Part shown: in pieces, positions 1 through 19,851 of the stretch
Layout of the letters: each line of letters opens with the position of its first letter
Position numbering within the stretch: position 1 is the stretch's first letter
Source of the DNA: Phorcus lineatus
Lineage: Eukaryota > Mollusca > Gastropoda > Trochida > Trochidae
Reading direction: 5' to 3'
Length of the DNA: 64,000 bases
Assembly (NCBI GenBank): GCA_921293015.1
Contig: OV121095.1
Location: 38,041,484-38,105,483 of the forward strand
The notes under the pieces: generated by a model
What the model was told of the DNA's origin: nothing
Databases searched by the model: none
The model's input: only the letters and a program-made list of their open reading frames with translations
Position numbers and translations under genes: made by a program

Positions 1-9478
<9,478 letters not shown>

Positions 9479-12468
9479 CTTGAATCGTCCGTCTCTGCGT
9501 GGAATGACTGAATTGTATGCCGTTGTTATTTCATTACTTTGTTACTATAGGCACTAAGTAAATAACTTAACACTTCAGATTCAGATTAAATCACCTCCCC
9601 CCCCCCCCCTTGAGTAATTATACTTCAATAACAATAATTATTCCAAGAAATAAAAAGTTCGCGTCCTCTTTTTTCTAATTTTTACACCAGCTCAAAATAG
9701 TAAAAAAATGATTCCAGTGTTGAATTGAAGAATTGAACCCCACCTTCTTTAAAAGATCCCCTTGGCGAAGTCTGTAAATCTCAAAGTAATGCTGTAATAT
9801 GTAATCACTTGATAGACGCTAGACACTACAACTACTACAGCTAGTGACTCAACCGCCCTTCACCACGTCCCCGCATGTATGGAATTTTAATTGACACGCA
9901 GTCATAGTAGAAACATTGAACAGTCCAAAAATACATTCAATAATAAACTGGTTCAGTCGTGCTGAGCAGATATAACGTTAATATATTACATTGTTATGTC
10001 AACCAAACCTCTGTCAAAAACTAACACTGATATTCCGCCTAGCAGCCCGTGACTTGTGTGGCTATCAATTGTCAATAGAAGGTTCTCTCAGTGTGTAATA
10101 CTAGTATTCAAACATTCAAAACATAGATCGTACATTCAACTGACAGATAAAGGCAAGTAGTTCTATACGAACAACGAAAAACTGGGCGCCAGAATGTTTT
10201 AAATATTCCACAAATATGTTAATTTATATAATATCACTAATATTCAGTTGACAGTTTATTGTTGAAGCTTGAGTGATATAAAAAGAAATAGTTTATAGGA
10301 AAAGCAACATCGTTGACCACTTTGAAATGCCCTTCAAAGAATTAAACGTTAATAGTAACTGTTACCTCATCCTCAATTAATATATTTCGGGCAACCGATT
10401 CCCAAAATCTTATTAGATTTACTGTCAAATTTGTAATTTTTGCTTTCCATCAAACGATTTATTTTCTCTTATACATAATATCTATTGAGATGTGTCTCCA
10501 CATCTTATTTCACAAAGAGATGCATTATAAACAGAAGCATTAAGAACTCGTAGTTTAAAACATTTCAGACAAGGAAGTTTTTGGCAATTTATAAATGTAC
10601 AGGTAGGTATTGCGTTGCATGTTATCAAATGCAATACAATGTACAAAGATATTTCATGTAATGGTGAAAAACATCATTCATTCTTTGGCTTGATCAACAA
10701 TAAAAGGACACCTCTCATTGCGTTAATATCATAATATTTTTATTTTCAAAAAACATAAATATATGGTAACAAAGTATAACACCATATCATATATCAGAAA
10801 TCATGAATACAAGTAGCTGCCTAGTTTTAATACCTGATTGAATAAAATGAAAAAACAAATTTGCAAAGGAAATCCACTCTTCTGCAAAAATTCATTATAC
10901 ATAAAACATTATAACCTTACGACTTTTAATTATGTTTTCATCGCTCATATCAATCCTGTACTTCAGTTTTGTTCAACATTGTCAAGAAATTATGTCTTGT
11001 TTATAAAAACATATTTTTCAAACTTATCCTATACTGAATAAATGTGACAACTTTATATTTATGTAAACTTATAGCTGGCAATGGCATTACTCATTCGCAC
11101 TAAAAACTTCAAACCTGTAGCAACGTTATGTAGGTATACCTATTTGAAAACAGATGTTGGCGCAACGTCATTTCATCATATATCAATAATGTGAACGTCT
11201 TATTTACATCGCGGAGATTCAGAGGATACTAAACGATCTTTTACTACTATTTTTTAAAAATGAGTTAATGATTTAGTAAAATAACGAGCAAAAGCAAGTT
11301 TTATACCAACTCAGTCACAGGTTTGTCACAAAAATAGTATTAAACGGTAGGAAGTTAAGTATTCTGTTTTTAACTCGGCCACATAAATTAAGCATAATTG
11401 CCGATAGAGTGATGAAGCTAACATTTCCGCGACATGGCTGCCATAGTGACCGTGGCGCTAATGTTGTGACGTCACAACTTTACACTATTGTGACGTCATC
11501 CGTACAGCGGTGTTACAATAATACAGTAATAATGCACTTGTTTTTGTGTATGCAGATCGCTAAAACCTTTTTGAAAATAGAGAAAAGAAGCTTAAATCTT
11601 ACACGCTTTCTGTTATTTCAATCAGAGTTGCTTTGATAACAAGTATTGCCTACGGTGATATCTATATCAAGTTATTGTAAATGAATGTTTTGCCATAAAA
11701 ACACAATGTTTGCAAGACAACTAGTAATTCATCTAATTTCATATCCTACGACAAATCCTGTATTTTGTATTCGTATCTCCACTATTTCAGGCTATTGAAT
11801 CATTGGAGTAAGTCCGAAAGATAAACTACGAAGTAACTTTGTCATAATTGACCATATTAATGGAAGTGATGATAATGGATAAACTCTCTTTGTGTAAAAT
11901 AAACTTTTGAGGTAGTCAATAAGGTACATAATACAATTAACATTGGAACATTACACTTTTCAGATTTCTTTCCTACTGCTTCTGAACAAAAGTTTGTTGC
12001 ATCATATTCAAATTAACATGTAAAATGCTGTTCACTTAAGATCAACTTATTCAAGCATCATTCTTCAAAGTTAAGAATTTGTAAGAAGATGAAGAAAAAA
12101 AACCATATTTCCTAAAGATTTAAAACATATTATTTTAAATTATATCATATATTCTTCCGGGCATATCATTCGCTAGTATGTGTAGTGTAGAAATGCTCCT
12201 TTAAGAAAATGATTTAACAGTTTGACTGGAAAGTATTTTGCTAAGAAATGGTGATTAATTTAAATTTTCGAAAACGATGATTTTACATAGGAATTCTTAC
12301 CCAGTGAAACAAACTTTTGTTCAGCAACTGATACATGTATACATCCCGACAACTGATGAGTCTTATAGAACACCAGTTGTGGGTAAACAATCTGGTCATG
12401 GGCATAGAATTTGTCACTGCTCTATAACCGTAACCTGGGACAACGACGATCGTTACGTCAAAGCTAGT
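9479..12468. other. Intergenic region between the nSTAND3 gene and the SPRY gene
   Basis: This includes the 5' flank of the nSTAND3 gene. I see a short poly-C run at 9597-9610, generally AT-rich sequence, and a pair of CRE-like palindromes (11464-11498). No convincing exon was found; the short frames at 10838-11041 and 11409-11636 lack splice sites or family similarity. Confidence 0.5.
11464..11498. promoter_or_regulatory. Paired CRE/ATF-like palindromes
   Basis: TGACGTCA occurs at 11467-11474, inside the 14-base palindrome TTGTGACGTCACAA, and again at 11491-11498. The centre-to-centre spacing is 24 bases. TGACGTCA is the known CREB/ATF site. The pair lies about 2 kb upstream of the nSTAND3 start and about 1 kb past the SPRY gene end. 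A regulatory role is inference only. Confidence 0.3.
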
Positions 12469-12885
12469 TCACTCCAAACATTTATAAATGAGATGCTGTT
12501 TCTCTTCGCTCATACATATGTCCCGACCACTGATGAGTTTTATAGAGACTGTTGCTGAAGTTGTGGGTCGGAGTCCAAACACTGGGTACAGATTCTGCTC
12601 GAACACGGTGTCACACCTACTCAGCACAGTCCCACTGTCCAGTTCAAGGAACACAACTCTCCCACCAGCGATGTCCACCACAAAACCATGTCTCAGTGTC
12701 TGGCAGGTGCCCGTAACGTTCAGTAGACTGTCCTCGACACAACGGATGCGCCGTCCATGATGCCAGAGCTGTGTGCACACCCCAGGGTCATGGCGTATAC
12801 AGGAAGTGAGCAGGAGACACCAGGACCGAGTCTCACCGTACAGTCTCCACTCGCTGTCTATATGTGTCTCTTCAACCACGCCCAC
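12469..12885 (-). CDS. Last exon of the SPRY gene: SPRY core and C-terminus
   Basis: The acceptor ends TGTAG at 12886; the exon starts in phase 0 with GTG GGC GTG GTT and ends at a TGA at 12469. It encodes the SPRY strands VGVVEETHIDSEWRLYG, RIRCVEDS, GFVVDIAGGRVVFLELDSG and NLYPVFGLRP, then a short basic/acidic tail ending YKCLE. The hydrophobic LDxxSGxLxF-type core and the YPVF strand are diagnostic for SPRY. Confidence 0.88.
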   Translation of the reverse strand: MGVVEETHIDSEWRLYGETRSWCLLLTSCIRHDPGVCTQLWHHGRRIRCVEDSLLNVTGTCQTLRHGFVVDIAGGRVVFLELDSGTVLSRCDTVFEQNLYPVFGLRPTTSATVSIKLISGRDICMSEEKQHLIYKCLE

Positions 12886-15800
12886 CTACAGCCGTGAAGG
12901 AAACAGCATATATTTGTAAATGGTAGGACGGATAAAACTTATTTCAATATTATCGAGTTTTTGACTCGCTGTCAATGTTTGTCTCTTCAACCACTTCCAT
13001 ATATAGTGATAGATATTTCATATTAATATACAAATGTGAATGGTGTGACCAATTTGAAGTAATTTTAGGCTTATCTTTAAGGTTATCGACACTTTGGATT
13101 ATCGCAGCCTCCAGTTGCTGTCTATAAGGTTGCTGTCTATAAGTGTATTTTTCAAATAAACCTAACAACAAACAACAGTTTTCGTAAAAAAATGTATACG
13201 AATAATTCAATAACATATTATTTTCAATGAACAGCAACATATAGATACTGGGCGTCCAAAAGATAGGCCTAATGATCTGTGACATCATTCATATGAAAAC
13301 ACGTGGTTTAGTTAAAACGATCTGCTATCTTATTGAGCGCGATTGAGCCATTAGGACTTATTCCTCGCCCGCACTGTTGATTTAACTGAATTGAACAAGT
13401 GTAATTAACCTTCACTTATGACATTATGAATGGTTTGGTATCAAATGCACTTGTAATATAGTATATTTTTAATTACATTCTTTCAAAAAATCTTACTGTC
13501 CTCTCCTCACCTCGAACACAGTCCTGCCCTCCAGGGATTCACAAAGCTCAACCCTCGTCTCGGTCTCCCAGTACTGAGGCCCTGGGTAGGGCTGTCTGGA
13601 GAAGGGGCTGGGGACAGGTAGTTTGCTACTGCTGCAGGTCCCCCAGTACTTCTTCAGTCTCCTGCTCCCCTGGTGCCCCCTTCTTCCTACCCCATCTCTT
13701 TCTTTCTCGCCTCCCCTTCCCTCGCTTCTTCCAAAAGGAGTGTTCAGAAGGAGGTCGTCTTCAGTCACGTGACACTGCTTAATATTCACACGTGTCTTGT
13801 CCAATTTCAGGTCTCTGCCTAGAGAAAAACGCGCAGGATAAACAAAAACAAGAAATTTCATTGCCAGGCAACTTCGTAGTGTACATAATAAATCAAAATA
13901 GGATAAACAACGAGACGTTAAGTTCTAGACATTGAGATTATATAAAAATGAGCTTTTATAGACAAAAGATAGCAGATTTATCAAAATGTTTTCAACATGT
14001 TTAAATTCTAGAACTTAATATCACGCTGTTCACTTGCAATTTCAGCTCTTATTTCACACTTTCGTCTTTGCACCCATCAGGAAGAAAGCTTTCCCTTCAA
14101 AGTTCACTTTCAAGTTCCTGAACATGTAAAAGACGGATTTATATACTCAGTGAACCAACGAATCTCGCAAGAAGTCGTCCAATGGGTTGTTGTTTCATAG
14201 CAAGATTGATGAGCGGATGATTTGAGTACCAGTATTCCTGATGAATTTTACAAGGGTGGTTTGTGAACACTTTTTGAACATGAAGCCCTCGGTTACCGTA
14301 AATATATTGGGGGCTAATTACATTTCATTGTTAACACGATTACATTCTAATTCATAACATAAAATTCGTTGATGAATATTGTTTTAAAGAATGGTCAGCG
14401 ATCCATGAATTTTATTTATTTTTTGTTATTATGATAACTTACATTCAAGTGTAATATACTCTGTTTTCTTCTGGTTAAATAAGACGTGCAAGAAGACTGG
14501 GATTTCTGTGACTGAAAGTAAAATCGAAGATATTAATAACCATTAGAGAATTTCGCAATGTAAACGGCCAATCATTCAATGCAATTATATCATTTTGAGA
14601 TAACAAATAAATTTTTAAAGAATTTGTTGAATCGACAAATGATTTCTAATTTTTTTTATCTATAAAAATTTCTTTTCGGCATTCTAGAGGTGTATCGATG
14701 AAGAATGAATGCTATATGGTGGACCTTTAACTTCATTATTCTGTATGGGCGCCTTCAACATGTCGAATTCGACATTAAAATCAACGTCATAACGTCGCCA
14801 TCATAGAATACAGAAGTCGGTTATCAATTCAAATACATACATACATACATAAAAATACTTATATCGCTTAAACAAGAAAACTGCCCTGAAGCGCTGTAAT
14901 GGACACATGAAAGTGTCAGGTAGTCAATCAAATGCAATATTATACGTATACGTCCGTTTTCTGTATCAGATATTAACCAATAACACAAGTTCATGTTATT
15001 TCAATCAACACAACCTGTAGTAGACATTGAAGATCTGATTGACAGTTTCTTCTTGCAGTTTCTAAGAAACTGGCTGACTTTCCCCTGATGATGAGAGTGA
15101 CCCAATGCTGCATGTTCATCTAACAAGCGACTCAACTCAAACTCTGCCTGAAAAATGATAAAATAATGTTTATTTTCTAAAAATATAAGTCAGTAATAAC
15201 TTAGTTATATTTAAACACAAACCATGTTACCATTCTTGTTTATATGTTGAAATTATGCTGCTGATGTCACTATGGCTCTGACGGTAACTAGCAAAAATTC
15301 TGAATTTATCAAGGTTATCATACTTTCACCAATTTTCTAAAGCAAGGGTAACCTAACTCATTTCTTCCCACCTAACCTATGTTACGAGTAGGTCACATTT
15401 TTCTTTAAAAACACGAGCAGTGACAACTTGCAACACGAACCTGCTCATATCTGTAGACAATCAGATCGCAGATCAAATATCTAATTAATAAGATAAAACT
15501 AATCTTGAAACACTGTGTTACTATCACTAATATTCATTCCTTTAAAATTACTCATAGAAATAATAATTATCGGATTACCAGGTTTCCAGCAGTTATTCAG
15601 CAGACTTGAAATGAAACTATGAAAATACCAATTATATAAAAGTAGACATACCTCTTTGAGTGATGTGTTTTCTTCTGTCAGTTCTCTGATTCTAACATCT
15701 CTACGTTCAACCTCTACAATCAAAACAGTTTTTATGCAATATCAGGTCATAAACCATTTCTAATTATTTATGTTTTCTTTGATAAAAACTACTTAAAACT

Positions 15801-16828
15801 ACAAATGAGAACAAAAGTTATACTTTGTATTCATTGCGTTAAACTTTGTTTTCTTCACATGCTTATTTTCAGTGCGGACTTATTTGATATTTTGCCAACA
15901 CATGTATATAGTAAACGGATTTTTACAATGCAATAAATCAAAGAATTATCAATCGTATGAAAATCATGGAAAAATTAACTAAAATTCCCTCTGTTTTAGA
16001 CTTAAATTCGTGTTTTCCAGCATTTACATCGCGTCGCATAGGAATGTGACATTTTACATTGGCCATGCGAAAATATCTTATAATTTTTTTCGTCAAGAAA
16101 CAGAAAATACATCATCACGCTTTGTAACAAACATCTCATCACTCAACCAGATTATCGGTTGTCGTATAGTAGAAGAAAGTTCCAAACATCAAGCGAAAAC
16201 TATTGCCGGCTATTTTGATGTAAACACATTTTGATCATTAGTAAGGGAAATGGATTCAAGTTACTTAACCGAACACGTCACGTTCGTTTCAGAACTACTT
16301 CTTTTGATTAAAAAAGATTTCCTTGCAATTGCTGATATTTAATTGCGTTTTCTTGAGATCAGTTTGTTTATCTAAAACATGTTACTGTCTCGAATCTCTA
16401 ATTTAAACTTTACTTCGTTGTGCTTCGTTTAACATGCAACGCCTTCGTTGAATAGTGACATCTTGTAGACCCAAAATGATAAGTCATGAAAAGCAAGAGT
16501 TTCTTGATAATGACTTTTTGGAGATGATATTTTGGAGAATACACTTACTCTTTTGTCAACCCGCCTGGAAATCATGCTGTCATGTATGTCACTTCAAAAT
16601 GCCCTACAAAGATTTAAAGACTATCAGATTCAGATGCAGTAATCAAGATGGTGGCACAGGAAAGTTGACAAAATGCAGCAGGGTTTCAACTAGCTTGTTA
16701 TTAGACTAGTGCGAGTTATGCCTTGCCGGGAATGCTATAGGCATACCGAAGGACATACCGAAGGCCAGCTGTCTGTTCCTTTCGACCAGCTGTTCATGAG
16801 TCGCCCCTTGTGTAGTGGCAGCGAACGT
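12469..16828 (-). CDS. Coiled-coil plus PRY/SPRY (B30.2) protein, 3' six exons
   Basis: Exons 16828-16759, 15713-15652, 15147-15015, 14511-14443, 13818-13511 and 12885-12469 join with GT/AG sites and consistent phases (0/1, 1/0, 0/1, 1/1, 1/0, 0/stop). The first three encode a heptad-rich coiled coil (HEQLVERNRQLAF, RIRELTEENTSLKE, AEFELSRLLDEH) and a basic stretch. The last two encode a PRY-like strand (DLKLDKTRVNI) and a SPRY domain containing YWETE, FEVGVVEE, WRLYGE, LELDSGTVL and YPVFGL. SPRY domains bind partner proteins, and coiled-coil-SPRY is the TRIM/butyrophilin-like arrangement. I found no RING, B-box or start codon upstream to 23 kb, so the N-terminus is missing from this model. 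Cytosolic location is expected. Confidence 0.8.
12958..13010 (-). repeat. Partial duplicate of the start of the last SPRY exon
   Basis: The peptide MEVVEETNIDSE here repeats VGVVEETHIDSE at the start of the last SPRY exon, about 105 bases away. The copy stops after about 40 bases and has no usable acceptor, so it is an intronic exon relic. Confidence 0.6.
13511..13818 (-). CDS. PRY half and YWE strand of the SPRY gene, with a Gly/Arg/Glu-rich insert
   Basis: The phase 1 acceptor ends CTCTAG and the donor is GTGAGG in phase 0. A downstream GT at 13498 would give the wrong phase for the next exon. The start (RDLKLDKTRVNI...LLLNTPF) is PRY-like and the end (QYWETETRVEL...GRTVFE) is the SPRY start. 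Between them is a GC-rich insert (about 13735-13650) of Gly, Arg, Glu and Lys residues with GRGGEKERDG. This is unusual in a B30.2 core and suggests a disordered surface loop. Confidence 0.85.
14443..14511 (-). CDS. Small symmetric exon of the SPRY gene
   Basis: This is a 69-base phase 1-1 exon with acceptor ACTTTCAG and donor GTAAGT. It encodes TEIPVFLHVLFNQKKTEYI and links the coiled-coil exons to the PRY exon. Skipping it preserves the frame. Confidence 0.65.
15015..15147 (-). CDS. Coiled-coil/basic linker exon of the SPRY gene
   Basis: The acceptor is TTTTTCAG and the donor GTTGTG. It starts in phase 0 with AEFELSRLLDEHAALGHSHH and ends with a Lys/Arg- and Ser-rich stretch (RNCKKKLSIRSSM). 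It continues the helix of the preceding exon without a break in frame. Confidence 0.7.
15652..15713 (-). CDS. Coiled-coil exon of the SPRY gene
   Basis: A 62-base exon with acceptor GATTGTAG and donor GTATGT. It encodes VERRDVRIRELTEENTSLKE, with hydrophobic residues at heptad spacing and dense alternating charges. Start phase is 1, end phase 0. Confidence 0.72.
16759..16828 (-). CDS. Most 5' exon found for the SPRY gene
   Basis: The acceptor is TGTATTTCAG. The donor is GTATGT, and a 12-base tandem repeat of the donor region (16744-16768) offers a second copy. It encodes TFAATTQGATHEQLVERN then RQLAF and leads into the coiled coil. There is no Met in this frame, so at least one exon lies further upstream (higher coordinates). 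Confidence 0.65.
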
Positions 16829-17015
16829 CTGAAATACATACACATATACTTACATTCAGAACGCTTATTTAAAAGAAGATTAGAATTGTCCTCATGGACA
16901 ATATTTTATCACGTAAGTGTAATTCTATTCTACATGTAAGTCCAGAAGTTACAACCTTATATCCAGCGAAAGATCGTTTACAATTCGTTATGAAGACTTG
17001 CGAGAGTTTTGTTCC

Positions 17016-17017
<2 letters not shown>

Positions 17018-17114
<97 letters not shown>

Positions 17115-17124
17115 GAGAGAGAGA
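17018..17124. repeat. (GA)n microsatellite
   Basis: About 105 bases of GA with one interruption near 17108. Arg-Glu and Ser-Leu frames through it are artefacts. Confidence 0.98.
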
Positions 17125-18726
17125 AAGATTTGTTTATCACTTCGAAATAAAATAGAGAGCATCACAGATATCGTTATTATTGATAATTTTAAATCAAAAG
17201 CCGTATTTGGTAATTTCTTAATTTGTTTTTGACTCAATGGATTCAAAATTCACTCACAACTAACAAATCTTGTTTACAGCTTTAGTCATTACAACAATTG
17301 GTAATTATAACATTCTGATGTATCTTATCGTTCATGTATCTCGTTCCGAGATATCCTGATACTTGGGAGAGATAACCTAATTTGGACACTCTCTGATTAG
17401 ATAACCCGTAAGGGTTGATATTAGGACAATAATACCAATAATGACATGAAGAACTTTACAAGAACTTTGCCCATCCTTTATTCACGGTATTGTTTTCTCT
17501 GTACATGTTATCAGTTCATAGAGTGTGATATGGGAATTTTTCTGTTTTTCCCATATCCATTTGAAAAATTTCAATTGCTCACACCTACAAAATATATCAT
17601 TTTACGAGATTGCACCTTGATATTTAGCTTATAGATAAACTTTTCAAGACTTGACAAATTTCTTTTTATGATAAACTACTTGAAATGTATAAAAACCAAA
17701 GAGATGGAACTTTCATCAAATAATTATTAGTAAATGGTTTTTAAAACGATAAGAAAAAACTGCCTCTCATGTAGTATTGCTGAATTTATGATAACGAGTT
17801 TATAATTCGCCCAGGCCAAACACACCATCGATCCCAAGTAACAGCCTGGATCTATTCACGGCTTACTCTGCTAATCTGTAGTCTATATTTTAGCCGCCTT
17901 CTTTGACTATACGCTTCGTGAAATAGCAATATAGAGAAATCGTTATCTCAAAGATTGTTTTCGGGAGGTGCCTGTCCCAGTGTAACAGAGAAAGTGGAAA
18001 AGTGAGTTATGGTACGCTCAACTTCCCAGTGTCTTCATCTGATTGGCTTTCACACAATTGATGGTTCATAACATTTACAGCTTTTTGATGGAAAAAAGAT
18101 GTTTTCTTAACGTACACCTCTTTAAACCGAGGAAAGGACAAATAAGAGTATATTTTGTCATGTGGATCATGTACATGTAGTTAGTAATTGGTGCGACCTA
18201 CCACTGGTGTTAAACTGCGCTTTCTCTCATTCACGTGGCCGGCGGTTTCATGCTTCCTTAATTGCGCGACAGTTCCTGCGTGAATGGAAACAATGAGGAT
18301 AAATGTCATGAAATGTCACACATAAAAAACTATATTTTCTGGATAACATCTTCCTTGTCAAAACACACACATATCGAACTCCTTCACAAGGGGGATGGTT
18401 AAGAATATAAAAATTTGATACAAGTTTTCTTAAATGCATTTCAAAGAAAACATTTGAGGAATTGATATATTTGTTTTTGTGTTCAACTTTTTATTACAGA
18501 ACTCCCTGTTACAGAACAAGGGAACTCCAGCCCAGGAAAGCAGGAGCCCCGTTGAAGTTAAAGTAATTGAAGAAACAGTCTTCTGTGGGTTTTTTTACTA
18601 AGAAACATAAAGACACACAAACAAATACATCACATTCACTCACACATTCACCCATTTAATGTGTACATGAGATCATAAACATCATTATATATTTAGACAA
18701 GAAGAAAATAGTTCAAGAAGGATTAT
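17125..18726. other. AT-rich non-genic stretch upstream of the SPRY exons
   Basis: I found no exon supported by both splice sites and phase on the minus strand. A plus-strand segment at 18499-18555 (after an ATTACAG acceptor-like site) is GC-richer and open but cannot be linked to anything. Confidence 0.4.
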
Positions 18727-19704
18727 TTACTTTACAAAGTCATGGTATAGCATCCATTTTGCATGGAACTTGTCTTCTTTGCTTTTACTGAATGCTATAT
18801 TTTTTTCAATGACATATCTGTTGAACATATAATTTCTAAAATGATTAAAGTCTAGTTTACATTTTAAAACCTTACATTTGTATATAAAAATGTTTGCCAA
18901 CAATAATAGCAAATCAAAAACATCATCTGTGTAAACATTCTTTCTCAACCCTAACATAACCAGCTGCATGTCAAAGTTCAAATTGTAGATATGGGAGCAT
19001 TTTTCCTTTAGCGATTTAAGAAAAAGTTGCCAAAAAGCCTTTACATGTTTACAATGCCAAAGAAGGTGTGAAATTGTCTCAACTTCGCATTGACAAATTG
19101 TGCAAAGGTTGCTATCTGCTTTTTTTTTATCTTAAATAGAAAAGAGTTAGTTGACAAAATATGAAGTATAATTCTAAACTGAAACCACCTCAATTTAGTA
19201 TCTGTTGTAGTCCTTAAAGGTTTCACAAATATATTTTCCCAGTCTAATTCGGCAAGAATGCACTCTTCCCATTTGTCTCTAAATTTAAGATCAACCACAG
19301 ATTCGTTTAGAATATAATAGTAGCACTTGGCACGTTTTTTGACAGACAAAAGTTTTCTGATGGCATTATTATCATCTAACTGCTCAAAAGAAGTAGGCTT
19401 GGTTATGTTTAATCTACCCTGATACATTTTGAAAGCTTTAATAAGATCATTGTACTGGAGAAAGCTTATGTCGAGTTCATAAGTATTTTGGAATTCTTCA
19501 AGAGTACCATAACCACCATCTGCTTTGATAAAATCTCGAATCTGACTTAGACCTCTATCGAACCATGAGGAACAGAAAATTACCTCGTTACCAATTTGTA
19601 CATGTTTGTTATAGTATATTGGTTCTGTAATGAATTCATCGTATGACTTAGGCTGTATCTTATGTGTAAACTTATCAAAAGCAACAATACAATCACACCA
19701 AATA
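18727..19704 (-). mobile_element. 5'-truncated L1-like LINE, C-terminal end of the reverse transcriptase ORF
   Basis: The minus strand encodes the post-RT tail typical of L1-type ORF2: a KWEECILAELDWENIF block, then TKLRWFQFRIILHIL.TN, then after a frameshift in a T-run near 19125 the CTICQCEVETISHLLWHC zinc-knuckle-like block and a helical C-terminus ending near 18727. The frame is open upward to about 19704, where similarity stops. The copy therefore lacks endonuclease and RT palm domains and is dead. The upstream break coincides with the hairpin at 19708-19851. Confidence 0.85.
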
Positions 19705-19707
19705 GAG

Positions 19708-19851
19708 AATACTAAACGAATGGTAATGTGTTAACATTTTTATGCAACGAGTGAATGGAATTTGGTATCAGACGAACGAAAGTGAGTCTGATACCAAATT
19801 CCATTCACGAGTTGCATGAAAATGTTATCACATTATCATGAGTTTAGTATT
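19708..19851. repeat. Long near-perfect hairpin (about 66-bp arms, 12-bp loop)
   Basis: The left arm starts AATACTAAAC and reaches TTTGGTATCAGAC; the right arm is its reverse complement with about seven mismatches, and the loop is GAACGAAAGTGA. There is no coding capacity. It directly abuts the truncated LINE. It is most likely a foldback or miniature transposon. Confidence 0.85.

Noticed and set aside
16869-17246. Long frames on both strands through 17.0-17.1 kb (Arg-Glu and Ser-Leu repeats)
   Set aside because: They exist only because a (GA)n tract has no stops in several frames.
18499-18560. Exon-like plus-strand segment after an ATTACAG site
   Set aside because: Short, no matching upstream exon on the plus strand, and no recognisable protein.
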